From Urechis unicinctus (taxonomy: Eukaryota > Annelida > Polychaeta > Xenopneusta > Urechidae): a stretch of DNA of 64,000 bases. The first letter of the stretch is position 1, and each line of letters starts with the position of its first letter. A program made the position numbers and the translations under genes. The DNA is taken from NCBI GenBank assembly GCA_034190875.2, contig CM067348.1:41822778-41886777 (forward strand), written 5' to 3'. The notes beneath the pieces are model-generated. The model worked only from the letters and a program-made list of their open reading frames with translations, searched no databases and was not told where the DNA came from. Of this stretch, positions 51,063-63,430 are shown one piece after another.

Positions 51063-51895
51063 TTGTAATTAGTCTGTGTTCCACGATGGACTGTGAAAAT
51101 ACAAGACGTGTTGTTGACTTAAGTGTAGCGTGCAAATGATGATATGATTAATGTAAATCTCTAAGAATCCGACCCGACATACTAAGTATTTGTGTTTGTC
51201 AATATCCGCGATGGATGCGAAGAGGATGTCCGAGTACTTGGCACATCGTTTTCTTGTGAGGTATTATAATTGTACTTCCCTGGTTCCCTTGATCTGGCAT
51301 CATCCTCTTCATGTCAGTATTATAGCAATACATACAAAATCATTGGACTCACCTTATCTTTAAAAGATGATCTCCAACTTAATGAATTGACCAAGGAATA
51401 AACTTGACAAATTGTATGGCACCATATCTTTGAGGTGATACTATGTACAAATTGTTACTTTTTGCATAAGTGTGAAAAGGTGCGTCGTCTATTTTACGTG
51501 CAGCCCTTTTAAAAGCTTGATTGGCAGGCTGCTAACCAAGTGTTCAATCTCTCGTGTCAAACAGTCACTTTAATACCTCGATTGTCAGGCTACTTACCAA
51601 GCGTTTAATCTATCGTGTCAAGCAGTCACTTTAATACCTCGATTGTTAGGCTGTTAACCAAGCAATAACCATTTAATTTGTTATCTTTTGTTTATTGACT
51701 AGAAACGTCCTAGTTATAACATCAACTGTACTTAAGTGTTTATACAAATAAGGAAGCAGATGGCTTCATCTGGTGAGCACAGGTGATAATCACTATTAAT
51801 GGATATGACATCAGATGCACTTGGATAATCAATGTATATAATTTGCATAAGATAACTGATAAATTTAGAGCTAACAGATATTTCTTTTGTTCAAA
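51063..51895. other. 3' flank of type A gene, tandem copy 2
   Basis: Near-identical to 45,611-46,425. No gene. Confidence 0.5.
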
Positions 51896-52948
51896 TTATA
51901 GATTTTTGTAGATTTTGTCAACATTAACATTCGCCAATTCCGAAGGATCCAAATGTGATAGTGTCCAATTCCACTGCGCCATAAAATCCGTCCGGTCATT
52001 AGTTACATATATCATAAATCTAGATGGAGATAGTGTAACCTTCCGTGAGAATGGAAACTCTAAGTATTGCACATTTTTGATCTTTTCGATCACCAATCCA
52101 GTCAAAAAGACATCATCAATCCAGAGAAACGGGGTAGCTACTGATGTGTAGTAAATATCCTTGACTAGGCGCATCGGCATGATATAACAAATTCCATAGC
52201 AATACGGCGGATAATGGGTTCTATTTTGAAGTTTATATGACCCTATAGGCCTCTTGTAATCGTTGGTACGACGAATACGGTCATGACGCCCAATATGGCA
52301 AGCTATGAACCTCTTATTTTTAATATAAGTATTGCGGATCACAGTAGCAAGTTTGAATATGTTAACAAAAGCATCGTCGTCCACTTTAATGACAATAGGA
52401 GCATTTGAACAGTGAATGGACACCCACTTCACTGACATTATTGCCTTCAACGTCAAATTCCTATAGGTATCTAGAAAGTCACCTTGGACAATATCACCGT
52501 ATGTCTTTTGCTCGTCCTCTATGACTCTTTGAACAGACATGTCTGTAGTCATACCAAGCATAAATACAAGCTCTGTTTGGTAGGATTTAAATAATTTCAC
52601 ATTAGCCCACGTTGATCGTAAAAGCTGCCGTTTATCTGCATTCCTTGTAGCAGAATGTACATAAACAATCCAGTCCAAGGTTTTGTTCGAACATAGTTCT
52701 GGGTTGTGCATCACGAATTGGATATCAGGCGGTAAATCCGCAGCTGTAGATTTCGGTGACGAAAGTATCATCGTCGTCGTATGTTTCTTTTTTTCGTCTT
52801 TGATGTCAGAGCAGAGTCTTTTTTCGACATACCCTTTTGCGATAGGATCCTCATGATGCTTGATATTCCTGACGAAGTAAATGCCCAATAACACACTGGG
52901 AACAAAGACAAGGAGCACCAGAGCAATACGTCGAACCTTGTTCGCCAT
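51896..52948 (-). CDS. type A GT31 beta-1,3-glycosyltransferase, intact
   Basis: Single-exon gene for 350 residues, ATG at 52,948. Domain layout is the same as the tandem partner at 46,426: anchor at about 8-26, LLRSTWA, ELVFMLGM, YGDIVQGDF, KVDDDAF, HYPPYCYG and IDDVFLTG all intact. Differences include F instead of V in the anchor (GIYFV), KKK instead of KKI in the stem, VNIF instead of INIF next to the DxD site, SYKLQ instead of SYKLP before YPPYC, and TSVATP instead of ASLVTP before IDDVF. None hits a conserved catalytic position. It is also the right-arm counterpart of the pseudogene at 19,292. Golgi sugar transfer is inferred from the family; donor and acceptor are unknown. Confidence 0.95.
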   Translation of the reverse strand: MANKVRRIALVLLVFVPSVLLGIYFVRNIKHHEDPIAKGYVEKRLCSDIKDEKKKHTTTMILSSPKSTAADLPPDIQFVMHNPELCSNKTLDWIVYVHSATRNADKRQLLRSTWANVKLFKSYQTELVFMLGMTTDMSVQRVIEDEQKTYGDIVQGDFLDTYRNLTLKAIMSVKWVSIHCSNAPIVIKVDDDAFVNIFKLATVIRNTYIKNKRFIACHIGRHDRIRRTNDYKRPIGSYKLQNRTHYPPYCYGICYIMPMRLVKDIYYTSVATPFLWIDDVFLTGLVIEKIKNVQYLEFPFSRKVTLSPSRFMIYVTNDRTDFMAQWNWTLSHLDPSELANVNVDKIYKNL

Positions 52949-53510
<562 letters not shown>

Positions 53511-54806
53511 GCAGTGTAAGCAAACTTGTGATCCATATTTATATTCATCGACCCCTCTGAAAAGTGCACATATTTAATCAAATAACCCATAAATCTGGTA
53601 TATAAGCGTTTGCGCTAAATGAACAAAATCATATTTATTGATATCCATTAGTTAATGTGGGTTGGCCAACGAAGGGTCAACATCGAATTCGATGAACCAA
53701 TCAGTACGGATCTTTTGACATTATGGGCTATCGATGTTTTAATGCATTAAGTTTCATCGGTCTAACGGGTGCTCATTCTATAATAGAAAATCGAGATCCT
53801 CAACATTTTGTTCAAATTATTTCACATTCATAAAATATTTAATATAACGGATGTTGATTGGGCACTATATCACATGTAAGGGGAAGACAAAGTATCCTCT
53901 TCGACCATCTTTGATTCGCTATGTTATAGCTATTTTATCAGACAGACATATCTACCAATTTGGACGATGTCCGCTGGAAAACCTGACATGTTCTTCTCCC
54001 TCAGTTCCAGTGTTCTGTAATGTTCCCACTAATTAAAAAGTAGCATTATGCTTATAAAATAAAAATGTCACGCACGCCAATTAGACTCAACGCTTGTTAA
54101 AAACACTAACAGAGTTAGGAAATCAAAATATACCTTTGGCGCCTGGAAGAACAATACATGGAAATATAACGACCTCTTTACGTTATATATAAACCTTTGG
54201 CAATGGTAACAGGAAAAGTGAGATTGCAAAGCCATTATTAAACATATACCATGGTAAAAAAAAACACGCATATTATCAGCCTTTCAGCTGAATTTATGCG
54301 GCAACCTCTGTTTGAGTTTCTCAACGCACCATATGTGAGTTAATGGAAGGCGTGGGGTTCTATTTAAGTATGGAAAGATCCAAATAACTGTGACTATGGG
54401 TCCGTGTAACATCCTGGTCCGCCACGCGTTGACAACTGCTGTGCGGAAAGACGATGAATGTATCGGATCAATAGTGCTCTTTGTATTTACACAATGCTTT
54501 ATAATATCCTCGTGTATTTTGATCCCTTTCTAAAACCTTACTACAAATAAACCAAACATGCCCTGACAATAATAGTTGCTGCTCACCAAATACATAACAC
54601 ATATGATTAATTACACTGGTGCAAAGAATTTGTTGATGTTTTTTTGTAATTCATAACACACCATGTCATATGATACCTACAAAAAGGCTTTGTGACCAAG
54701 CAATTTAACGATAAGTCTGGCAAATAAACGGACTGCTTATTCATTCTTTTGATAGAATGTGAATCATGAATGGAGCAAGCTGTTGACCGCCTGCTTTCCA
54801 GCAGAC
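53511..54806. other. upstream duplicon of the right-arm type B gene
   Basis: Includes 3' flank of the type B fragment, the 53,851-54,036 segment, the conserved upstream segment (54,068-54,300), and from 54,590 sequence shared with 39,810-40,094 that is outside the tandem unit. No separate gene. Confidence 0.6.
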
Positions 54807-54812
54807 TATAAA
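54807..54812 (+). promoter_or_regulatory. TATA box of type B gene
   Basis: TATAAA within gcagactataaatggggcgg, 41 bases from first T to ATG, exactly as at 40,095. Confidence 0.7.
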
Positions 54813-54847
54813 TGGGGCGGTAGAGTATCGAGCAATATCTGTACAAC

Positions 54848-55909
54848 ATGATCTCACGCACGTATTGCAAATTGGGCTATATTTCCACAGCCCTCTTGTT
54901 CAGTGTTATTGTATGTGCTGTATTTGAGGTGTTCAGCAGCAAAGATGCGGTGAAATATCATTCGGAAGTGAATATGAAGTACCAAAGTAATCTTACAGGC
55001 ACCGATGGATATGAAATCATGACATCGCATCAGATGAAGGGAAATCGCACAATCGATTTGCCCACAAGAACAGGAGGACAATCAGACATACATTATCCGC
55101 TCGATACACATTTCAAACTACACAACCGTAAATTGTGTGCAAATAAAAGATTGGACTGGATTTTTTGTACTCTCTCATCTACGAAGAATGCTTGGGAGCG
55201 GAGTCGTTTGCGCTCGACATGGGGCAACGTAACTCTTATGAAATATTACCGAGCAGAATTGGTATTTATGCTTGGAATGACAACAGATAAGACTCTTCAA
55301 AGGAAAATAGAAACAGAACAATCGATTTATGGAGATATTGTTCAAGGTGACTTTCTAGATAGCTATAGGAATCTGTCACAAAAGTCAGTAATGTCTCTTA
55401 AATGGGTGTCTACATATTGCCGAAATGCACCCATAATGGTCAAAGTAGACGACGACGTTATGATCGATATTTTTGGATTAGCTAAAGTGATGAAGGCAGA
55501 ATACAAAACCCGACAGAAGATGATTGCGTGCCACTTCAACAAGCACTCACCTATTTTACGAAATAATAGCAAGTGGGCCGTGGATTCTACTGTGTTTACT
55601 TCCCAGGACAAATACCCTACCTACTGTGGAGGGGCTGCTTATATCATGTCAAAAGATTTGTTAATTGAAATGTACCAATTGGCTATGAAGACCCCCCTCT
55701 TTTGGATTGAAGATATTTTCCTCACTGGAATCGTTTTGTCTAAGATAGAAAATGTTACATATTTGGACCTTTCTGCAGCTCGTGGCAAACGTCCCATTCG
55801 GCCTGCATATCTTATCAGACATACAGTGAGTCCGGCTGATTTCTTAAATCAATGGCGTCACACTGTAGCTCGAATAAATCAAAGTGACCTTATGAATGTA
55901 GATATATAA
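54848..55909 (+). CDS. type B GT31 beta-1,3-glycosyltransferase, intact
   Basis: Single-exon gene for 353 residues. Signal anchor at about 12-29 (ISTALLFSVIVCAVFEVF), stem to about 90, then LRSTWGNVTLMKYYRAELVF, FMLGM, YGDIVQGDFLDSYRNLS, KVDDDVMIDIF (DxD), KYPTYCGGAAYIM, FWIEDIFLTG and a SPADFLNQW tail ending NVDI. A two-residue gap relative to the 40,136 copy lies in the LDLSAARGKRP region. The family-typical EDVF reads EDIF here, a conservative change. The preceding TATA box and following AATAAA suggest a compact transcription unit. Right-arm counterpart of the pseudogene at 15,190-16,006. Expected in the Golgi, using a UDP-sugar; specificity not readable. Confidence 0.94.
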   Translation: MISRTYCKLGYISTALLFSVIVCAVFEVFSSKDAVKYHSEVNMKYQSNLTGTDGYEIMTSHQMKGNRTIDLPTRTGGQSDIHYPLDTHFKLHNRKLCANKRLDWIFCTLSSTKNAWERSRLRSTWGNVTLMKYYRAELVFMLGMTTDKTLQRKIETEQSIYGDIVQGDFLDSYRNLSQKSVMSLKWVSTYCRNAPIMVKVDDDVMIDIFGLAKVMKAEYKTRQKMIACHFNKHSPILRNNSKWAVDSTVFTSQDKYPTYCGGAAYIMSKDLLIEMYQLAMKTPLFWIEDIFLTGIVLSKIENVTYLDLSAARGKRPIRPAYLIRHTVSPADFLNQWRHTVARINQSDLMNVDI

Positions 55910-55942
55910 GTTTTAAACGTTTGAAACTTCACATGGTTTTGA

Positions 55943-55948
55943 AATAAA
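55943..55948 (+). terminator. polyadenylation signal of type B gene
   Basis: AATAAA 34 bases after the stop codon, followed by a tgtatgaaatggtgttgagttttt stretch rich in G and T. Confidence 0.55.
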
Positions 55949-56540
55949 TTACAAATTATATAGAAGTGTATGAAATGGTGTTGAGTTTTTATTCATCGAT
56001 CCCTCTGAATAGTACACATATTTAATGAAATGACACATAAGTATGTCTTGTAAGAGTTTGGGTTAAAGGAACGAAATCAGATGTATTTATGTTTATTGGC
56101 TAATGTAGTTCGACCAAATACCATTTTGAACCTTATGTTATGATTGTTTACTTTTAACACAAATAAAAACTATTTGATAATTATTAAATGTTGACACAGA
56201 TTGATACCACAACCGATAGACAAATGGCCAATAATGGAAATTCACAAGGGCCACATAAACTTAAGATGTATCTTGCAACTGAACATATTGTGTCGCAACT
56301 ATACGTCTGCAAAGTGACCAATTTTCGGTTATCTTCATTTGTAACAAGTCAGTTACGAATACAATGCATATCAGGCGCAGGTAATTTTCCCGATTGTACT
56401 GTATATCAAATGAAGCTCGCAAAGGATGCAAAAGGTACACCAAACATGATCTAAAAAAAGATTATTCATAGAACCAAACTGCAGTCTAAAGCAAACAGAT
56501 CATCTCATTGAGGTCAATAATCTGTGCATTCTTAAAGTTT
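55949..56540. other. 3' flank duplicon, interrupted at its end
   Basis: Reverse complement of 14,190-15,110. At 56,540, after cttaaagtttcatt, the homology stops; it resumes at about 60,926 with caactcacatgctagaaca, about 100 bases further along the left-arm copy. Confidence 0.7.
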
Positions 56541-57227
56541 CATTAGTCACGGTCCCCTAGCCTGTTGGCTGTGGGCCCTGCCTACATGTTAATCATATTC
56601 AATAGTCTCGCCATCATTCTAGGACACAGTAACGTCTTGAACTGGACTAGCATCCCAGATTTGGGATGTTCCAATCATAAGCCGTGTCTCTCGGTCACTC
56701 TCGGGTACTTTTGAGTCGTTGTCTCTCATTGGTCAGTTAAACATTTCCTTAAGATTTGGCGCTATATTTGTTTTGGTACCCTCTGTTTGAAAGACTTAGT
56801 CGCTCGGCTGCTTGATGGGTCTTGACAGTTTTGTGAATGTGGCTGCTGGGACGGGGAAACATTTTGCTACACGTTGTTAGCTACTGCTCTCGATGCAATG
56901 CTTGGAATGGGTCAGGGTTCGACACCAATGACTGTTCGCTTACCTGGACAAGTGATTTTTCATGTCGGACGACTGACTTGCCAAGTCAACTTGTCCAACC
57001 GGACGAGTGACTTTTATGAGCCGGGCACACATTCTACAACACCCCGATTTGTTGTTTCACACTGAGTGACACCGTTAATCCCACAGTCGGCTAGAGAAGC
57101 TGACACACAACTGGTTCTTTTTAACTGACTATTACGTAAACGTACTATCGTGTAGCTAAGCGATTAAAGCGCTTGTTGAACTTTTGAGACGCCCCATAAT
57201 TCCAGAAGACATTCAATGTGTTCTCAT
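56541..57227 (+). repeat. unclassified interspersed repeat, copy 2
   Basis: Partner of 30,104-30,560 with about 250 additional internal bases (about 56,740-56,990). It ends at gtgttctcatt, where copy 1 goes on with ggatgcagacc, so it is cut by the Harbinger insertion or by a deletion joined to it. Confidence 0.75.
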
Positions 57228-57462
57228 TACCGAATATCAGCCTGTCACGTGGGCGGCGTGTGCCGATCGCCGGTAACGGCGAATGTTTACTTGTGGCTTT
57301 TGCGGCGCACGAGCAGCGCCACCAAGCGATTATTATTTTTACTATTAGTGTCAGACGACACTGACAGCTAGCTTTTCCCGCACTCGTACTGCTACCACTA
57401 TCGTTATTGCTCCACACTTAGCGTAGTCGAGAGATTTTTAACTTGAAACAACAGTTTTCATC

Positions 57463-58716
57463 ATGGCAAGCGATTTTAATACTAATATGGTCATCAGTTT
57501 CCTTGTGGACGAGATTCTTGACGAGGTAGAGGATACGACCGTGACGGATGCCAATGCCGCTTTGTTACCATTGCTGTGAGTATCAACGAATGTAAACAAA
57601 GGACGTTCAGGTCAATTTTACTGAATAATTAACTTATCATCATCCTATATATTTCCCTGCCATATGACAAAATTTTCTTTGGTGTTTTCAGAGTCCGTGA
57701 AGATGAACCCAAACTTCTCAAATATTGGGAAGAAACTGTACCTCGTTTGTCCGACCGTATATTTCGCAGAAATTTCAGAGTGAGCCGGACAATATTTTCC
57801 TACATATTAGACAATATTAGAGATTTTGTCGCTGAGGTAGAAGTTTTGGGGGGAAGAGATCCTGTTAAACCAGACAAGAAGTTGGCAATGTTCTTGAGAT
57901 TTATTGGGAGCAAGGACACAGTGGTCAGCTTGTCTCAGCTTTTCAATGTTGCTGAGTCAACATTCATTAAATCACGTCGCCAAGTGTGCGAGAGCATCAT
58001 GGACCATCTGATGCCTCGACACATTGGTTGGCCCTCAAATGAGGAGCTATCGATAATCGCCTCCACAATAAATGATATGGGTAGTCATACTCTCCCAGGT
58101 GTTGTGGGATTTTTAGACGGATCACACATCCCTATTTCAACACCAAGGACCAATCCAGATGCTTATTACAACAGGAAAAAATTCCATTCAGTTATTTTAC
58201 AAGGCGTTTGCAGAGAAAAATCTCTGCTTCACAGATGTTGCTGTTGGATGCCCTGGTAGGATGCACGATGCAAGGGCATTGAAGAACTCCTCCTTATGGG
58301 ACACAGGATTTCCCAAAACTAACAATGGTGAATACCACATTATTGCTGATGCAGCGTATCCGCTGCACAAATGGCTATTAACACCATACAGGAATACAGG
58401 GAATCTAACAGAGCAACAACTACTCTTTAACAAGGCTCTGTCCTCAAAACGGCAATGTATTGAAAGGGCTTTTGGAATGCTGAAACGGCGATTCCCAAAA
58501 ATGACTTTAGGCATCGATATTGTTGAAATTGAAGATGTGAACAAACTTGTATTGGCTTGCTGCGTTTTGCACAATATATGTATATCTTTAAAAGATGATG
58601 ACTTCGATGAAATGCAATTGTGTCAATTTCAACAACCACAAAATGTCACCCTACCCCTTAATGTGAGCACACAGGGTCAGCTGAAGAGAGCTGAAATTAC
58701 AAATATTGTAACCTGA
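57463..58716 (+). CDS. Harbinger (HARBI1-like) transposase, two exons, one frameshift
   Basis: Exon 1 57,463-57,575 (MASDFNTNMVISFLVDEILD) ends at a gtgagt donor; exon 2 starts at 57,692 after ttttcag. The spliced frame runs through LKYWEETVPRLSDRIFRRNFRVS, the helix-turn-helix-like FNVAESTF, and the DDE_Tnp_4 nuclease: first acidic residue in GFLDGSHIP (58,116), second in IADAAYPLHKWLLTP (58,348), glutamate in IERAFGMLKRRFP (58,462). One extra A in the A5 at 58,216-58,220 shifts the frame just before NLCFTDVAVGCPG. Discounting it gives 378 residues, a normal length for the family. It cuts and pastes the element and normally works with the Myb-like partner encoded opposite. Confidence 0.9.
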
Positions 58717-58894
58717 TTCTCCCAATTGTTGTCAGTAGCAAGCTAAGTCATATATTATTGATAATTGAATGTCGCAGCAAATAAATTCATTTCATGGAAT
58801 GTCAGTATACATTTGCATGACAACACTAAACCGAAGTTGATCCTGTGATATATCAGCAACAAAGCCACATCAAACATTTTTATAGTGAAAAAAA

Positions 58895-60392
58895 TCACTT
58901 TTTTATTGCAGAAATGAGGTCTTTCAACAAGCTCATTCGTTCTAAATGCCTTTGGCTGGCAGCCTCTTCCTGACGAATGCTGTTTCTTGCATAAAACTTA
59001 AAACCCGTTCGACCCCAGTCTTTCTCTGACGGCCCTCTGCATGCAAACAAATAACTTTCTTAGCAATACTTTTTTAAAGCAGCAATATTGAGAAATATCA
59101 TAATACCTACAAATGTTTTTATAATAATGCATCACTTACCTTTCCTTATCTTTTTCTGTGGCACCACTTGAGCTGCTTCCTCATCATCATTATCATCTTT
59201 GTCTGTGTATCAGCAACAGAACATTAATCATAATCAAGTAAGCCATGCTAGAATACAAAGTTTTCATTGAGATCTGATATGTTTGTATTCACTGAATAAG
59301 TACATTTGCATCATATCAGGCCTCACCAACTGGTCTTTTGCTACTTTCAAGGGGTCGTAGATCCGTTCTAAGGTCACCCCCAAAAGTTTCTTCGAGGGCC
59401 CTTTCTATGGTTATGGCATTGTTACCACTCTTCATGTTGTGAGCTTTTTTTCGCTCGTATTTGTCTCTCAGTGATTTTATCTAAACAATACAGAAACTCA
59501 AAATCATTTGAAATAGCACATGATAGCTAAAAACTCATTATCGTTGACATATACCCTCTTCAATGTGACAATCAATTGATAGCGTTATTCTTGTTAGATT
59601 TACTTTGAGTCGACATTTCTCCGCATCAAATTTCCCGGGGAATGTTTCCTTCAATTCAGATGCAATCATGTTCCATTGACGCTTGGAACCCTTATGGGAT
59701 GAATAAGAGGCAAGAAGAACCTCTTCTACTGGCTTAGTCCACAATTCTATGCAACAAAATACTATGTCAATAATTATTTATAATTACACATGCCTCTTGT
59801 TTGTATCACAAACCCAGATGTATACTTACCATATTTATCCTTTTTGTAATGCTTTGTTAAATTTACTTTTTACAGGGCTGTCTGATCCTGAAAATCGAGC
59901 ATAGAATGTAATAACCAAACAAATGATAAATTACTTTATGTCCAAAATAGTTACAAAAAATTTATCTAAATATACAACTTTAACATATGTGGCTCAGTAA
60001 AAAATATTTATTTACTTTGTCCAGATGTTCCAGATGAATTGCAGGCAGCTACGATGCAGAATCAACAATGTTTGTGATCGAAAGTATATATTTGTTTGAA
60101 AATATTGTATAAATTTCCATTCAACTTATGAATTCAGTCAACCAATAACATATTACCTTGTCTGGATTGCATGGCAGAAGCTGCAATTTGGGTTGTACTT
60201 GGCACAATAGTTATCTGCCGTGGTTTATCTCCTAAAATGGCAATCATATATTAAGGAATTCAATTTTTTTTGGTGTAAGGTGCATTTTCCAAATTATAGA
60301 TATATCTATGGAGGTATGAATGAAGATCCACCTGTCATTACTTCTTTAGTTTCCTTGCTAACGAAGCATTCTTGGCTACTGCCATCAGCCAT
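58895..60392 (-). CDS. Harbinger Myb/SANT-like DNA-binding protein, multi-exon
   Basis: Coding pieces bounded by splice sites on the minus strand: 60,332-60,392 (MADGSSQECFVSKETKEVMT), about 60,157-60,230 (DKPRQITIVPSTTQIAASAM), about 60,020-60,053, about 59,830-59,888, 59,604-59,746 (LWTKPVEEVLLASYSSHKGS, the Myb/SANT-like start), about 59,330-59,479 (IKSLRDKYERKKAHNM), about 59,141-59,201 (acidic then basic) and 58,895-59,030 (DWGRTGFKFYARNSIRQEEA to LLKDLISAIKK). The WT..EE..LL pattern followed by C.LK and IKSLRDKYERKK is the usual tri-helix DNA-binding unit that brings the transposase to the ends. The fourth piece has a stop in the frame needed to reach DKYELWTKP, so either its acceptor is elsewhere or the gene is damaged. 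Confidence 0.75.
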
Positions 60393-61309
60393 CTTCAGTG
60401 TAACTTTGAACCTAGTATGTATCATCATGACCAATACCTTTATAATAAGAAATTATTGCTTTATATACGATAAGTGTTTTCATATTTACAGATACATGCA
60501 GATATATATTCACCTGTCCTTATCTACTTGTTGATAAAGATTTTGCGTTATGATTCGATGTTAAATTTACTTGTAAACCACAAACATGAATGAAATTTTG
60601 CGGGTACGGTAATATAAACATTTAGTTTGGAACTATGACATCAAAGTTATACATTACTCACATATTTGAAGGTTAAGTGTTGGCACTGTCTACAAAAATA
60701 AGCGGAAAAACTACGAAGCGGCTACAAAACACTCTGTTGTTGTCACCGGATGTTGACGTCTATCGTCGTCTGCTAGTGATGCCCCGCCCTCCGCCGAGCC
60801 TCAAGGCGCGGCGCAGTCGGCGCAAGCCAGTACGCCGCGCGCGCATCTTCGCCGGGTGTCAAAAACATCCACCCGGCGCACCGCTCAAGATCGGCGCATT
60901 CGGCGTACGCCGGCGTGACCAATCGAGCTCAACTCACATGCTAGAACATATGAAAAAGTTATTGTTGCTGGGATATTGACAAATATGTGACTCAATGCCA
61001 CTTTTTGATTATTATTATTATGCTTATGAAACACCAATGACCTAGATATGTAGAAATCCAAATTAGAAAACATGCAGCCTCATCTCAAGACTACAGACTG
61101 AGTAAAACTGAATGTTAGAAATAGATAACATAACCAAATAAGTATTTATTATTTATAATCCCAAAACGAAGTGAAAACCAACTGATAATTTTTTACGATA
61201 AGCACTTAATACTGAGATAATTATTTTGTTTTAAATATTTGCTCAACATACCGACAACATCAATTATGAGTGAAATATATTTAAGTTTTGGACATGGTGA
61301 TATGTATTT

Positions 61310-61810
61310 TCCTAGAATATAGGAAATTTACGAACGTTACATATATGATTTCATGTCAAGCACCATTCAGGAAAGAAAGACATCATCAATCCAGAAAAAC
61401 ACAGTCGCTAGTCCTATACAGCGTATTTACTTGATTAGATCCATTGGCATAATAAAAACAGTACAACACAAAGAGGATATCAGGCAAAATACTCTTAGCT
61501 GTTGGTTGACGTAATGAAAGCGTTACCCCAATCGAATGGACTAACGGTTCGTATAGGGTGTCAGTGTAGTAACGCACGTCGCTACAATTAACGAGAATAG
61601 CCCGGCAAGACTTTACAGCACACTCGGCAGACCTATGTTCTATGATAGGCTGTAATTGAAATTTATGAGTTGATTTGCTCATTACTTTGTCAGAACATTG
61701 ACTCTTAATCCGAAGCTAATGAGCCGCATCTGTCGTCAAGGCAAGTCTTGTTGCAATCTGGTCCTATGAGGGCCGCTTATCTTCCCATAAATAAGCAAAC
61801 GTCCCGTTCA
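61310..61810 (-). pseudogene. internally deleted type A glycosyltransferase relic
   Basis: Right-arm partner of 13,244-13,720: 5' flank (61,680-61,810), stem piece, then directly the IMPMDL piece and FWIDDVF (about 61,380-61,450). The same large internal deletion removes the catalytic centre. The frame is broken. Confidence 0.8.
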
Positions 61811-61829
61811 GATTATTGACTTTTGTCAC

Positions 61830-63189
61830 AAATGGAATATCTTCGTCAACAATTCTCGTAGTTCTGTTGCATGCGATACATGTGTAAATTTCATGTCTCA
61901 CTTGAATCATTGTTAAGTTCCTCCTTGTAATTGACGATGCGTTGATGTTCCTCCTTGTAAATCACGATGCATTGATGTTCCTTTTTGTCAACGACGATGA
62001 GCTAATAATTGTATTGCTATAGATATTGCCTTTTTATCAACAAAATGATCAATTACATTCAAAAGCTTCAATGTGTCCATTTTCAAATATGACAGAGCAG
62101 GCGAAAGATAATAAACTGTTATCATTATCATTTGCTGCAATGGTATCCATTGATGCTCTCATATTTTGCCTCAAAGCCTGTTTCCTTCAATAATGGGTGA
62201 CCATTTACATATTTTATAAATATATATATATCATTCACATGTTTTTGAAATCGCTTATCATTAACTTCCGTATTATACACTAGCTTCAGCATCTTCGTCA
62301 ATCCGACAATAACTAGTTAATCATTGAACATCTTCACCCTCCTATGTTGTATTTCTAGCTAATATGTGTAAGCCAGCAATATAATGAAAGATGTAGATGT
62401 CAAAGGCAGAAGGATTCGATGAACATTAATGTAAAATACATGATAGCTTATGAACCATCTTTTGATAAGCTCGACTGGAGATGAGCGTTTGCACAATTTT
62501 ATCACAGCACTGAAGGTAATCTACGTGTTGCCTTTTATTACACAACCAGCCAAACTACTATGATGCTTGGAATACATGCTCTGTTCACCTTTATCGTAAG
62601 TGCCCACACGCTCAACCCACACGCTCGGTCACGTGTCCCGCAGCTGATGCAAATTGGACACCTTATGTAGCATGTAAATCATCACACATCCAATGCACAG
62701 TTAATCAATGACACTTAAGCACTTAACGATGTGCACCACGTTAAAATAATGGACACATTAAATAATTTCCTCAACATTTCTGATAAACGCTACAATTCAG
62801 AGGCGCCTGGAATTCATTTGTTGCTTATGGAAACGAATCATAAACATTATGCTTTCACCCACTTCATGTGATGTACTGTTGGTTTTACTCTGACAAAATA
62901 AAATGCTTTCAGATACTTTATGTGATGTAAACCACGCTAGAAAAAATCTCTCATAACTTCATAATGCACTGCAATACGCTAGATTACGACGACTGAGTGC
63001 ATCACGGAAGCATGATAAGCATTCAAGAACCATGTTTTTAATGCTCAATTATTGGACGGGGGCTGAATCAGTGATGTTATTCTATTTAAATACCTATTCT
63101 TGCTATTGGGGCCGGGGATGTCACAGTAAAATCAAGACCTACCAACACTTAGTTTACTCAGACTCTTGCATGTTCGTGAATGTTCTTGC
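61830..63189. other. duplicon sequence without genes
   Basis: Inverted copy of 10,960-13,240. Includes a threefold repeat of the type ttcctccttgtaaatcacgatgcattgatg at 61,915-62,000 (also at 35,125-35,210). No gene. Confidence 0.55.
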
Positions 63190-63430
63190 GTTCTCTTTAG
63201 ACGTGTCTGGTCTCACTTGGCGTGACTGGTCTCATTTGGCGCGTGTGCTCTCTCGAGACGTGTCTGGCGCGTGCGTCTCTTGACATTGGTGTGACCTCTT
63301 GCGTTGGCGTGTTCTCACTTGGCGTGTGTGTTCGCTGTTCGCGTTGGTGTGTTCTCTTAGCGTCGGAGAGATTTTCTTTACGTTGGTGTGTTCTCTTGGC
63401 GTTTGAGTTCTCTCTTGACGTTGGTGTATT
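63190..63430 (+). repeat. 19-bp minisatellite, degenerate
   Basis: Starts with clear tggtctcacttggcgtgac units and grades into variants such as gttggtgtgttctctt. Third array of this unit in the window. Confidence 0.85.

Larger units (their letters stand above)
57244..60919. mobile_element. PIF/Harbinger DNA transposon, nearly complete
   Basis: About 3.7 kb with the two standard Harbinger genes in convergent orientation: a HARBI1-type transposase (+) and a Myb/SANT-like DNA-binding protein (-). The ends are GC-rich. GTCACG at 57,244-57,249 and CGTGAC at 60,914-60,919 could be the outer part of an imperfect terminal inverted repeat, and GCCGATC occurs near both ends in inverted orientation; the exact termini and a 3-bp target duplication could not be fixed. 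The left flank is an unrelated interspersed repeat and the right flank is duplicon sequence. Confidence 0.85.

Noticed and set aside
57225-57250. Exact Harbinger terminus with a TTA or TAA target duplication
   Set aside because: No matching 3-base duplication was found at both candidate ends, so the termini are given as approximate.
60677-60979. An arginine- and proline-rich frame at the right end of the Harbinger
   Set aside because: It lies in the GC-rich terminal region of the transposon and runs into flanking duplicon sequence.
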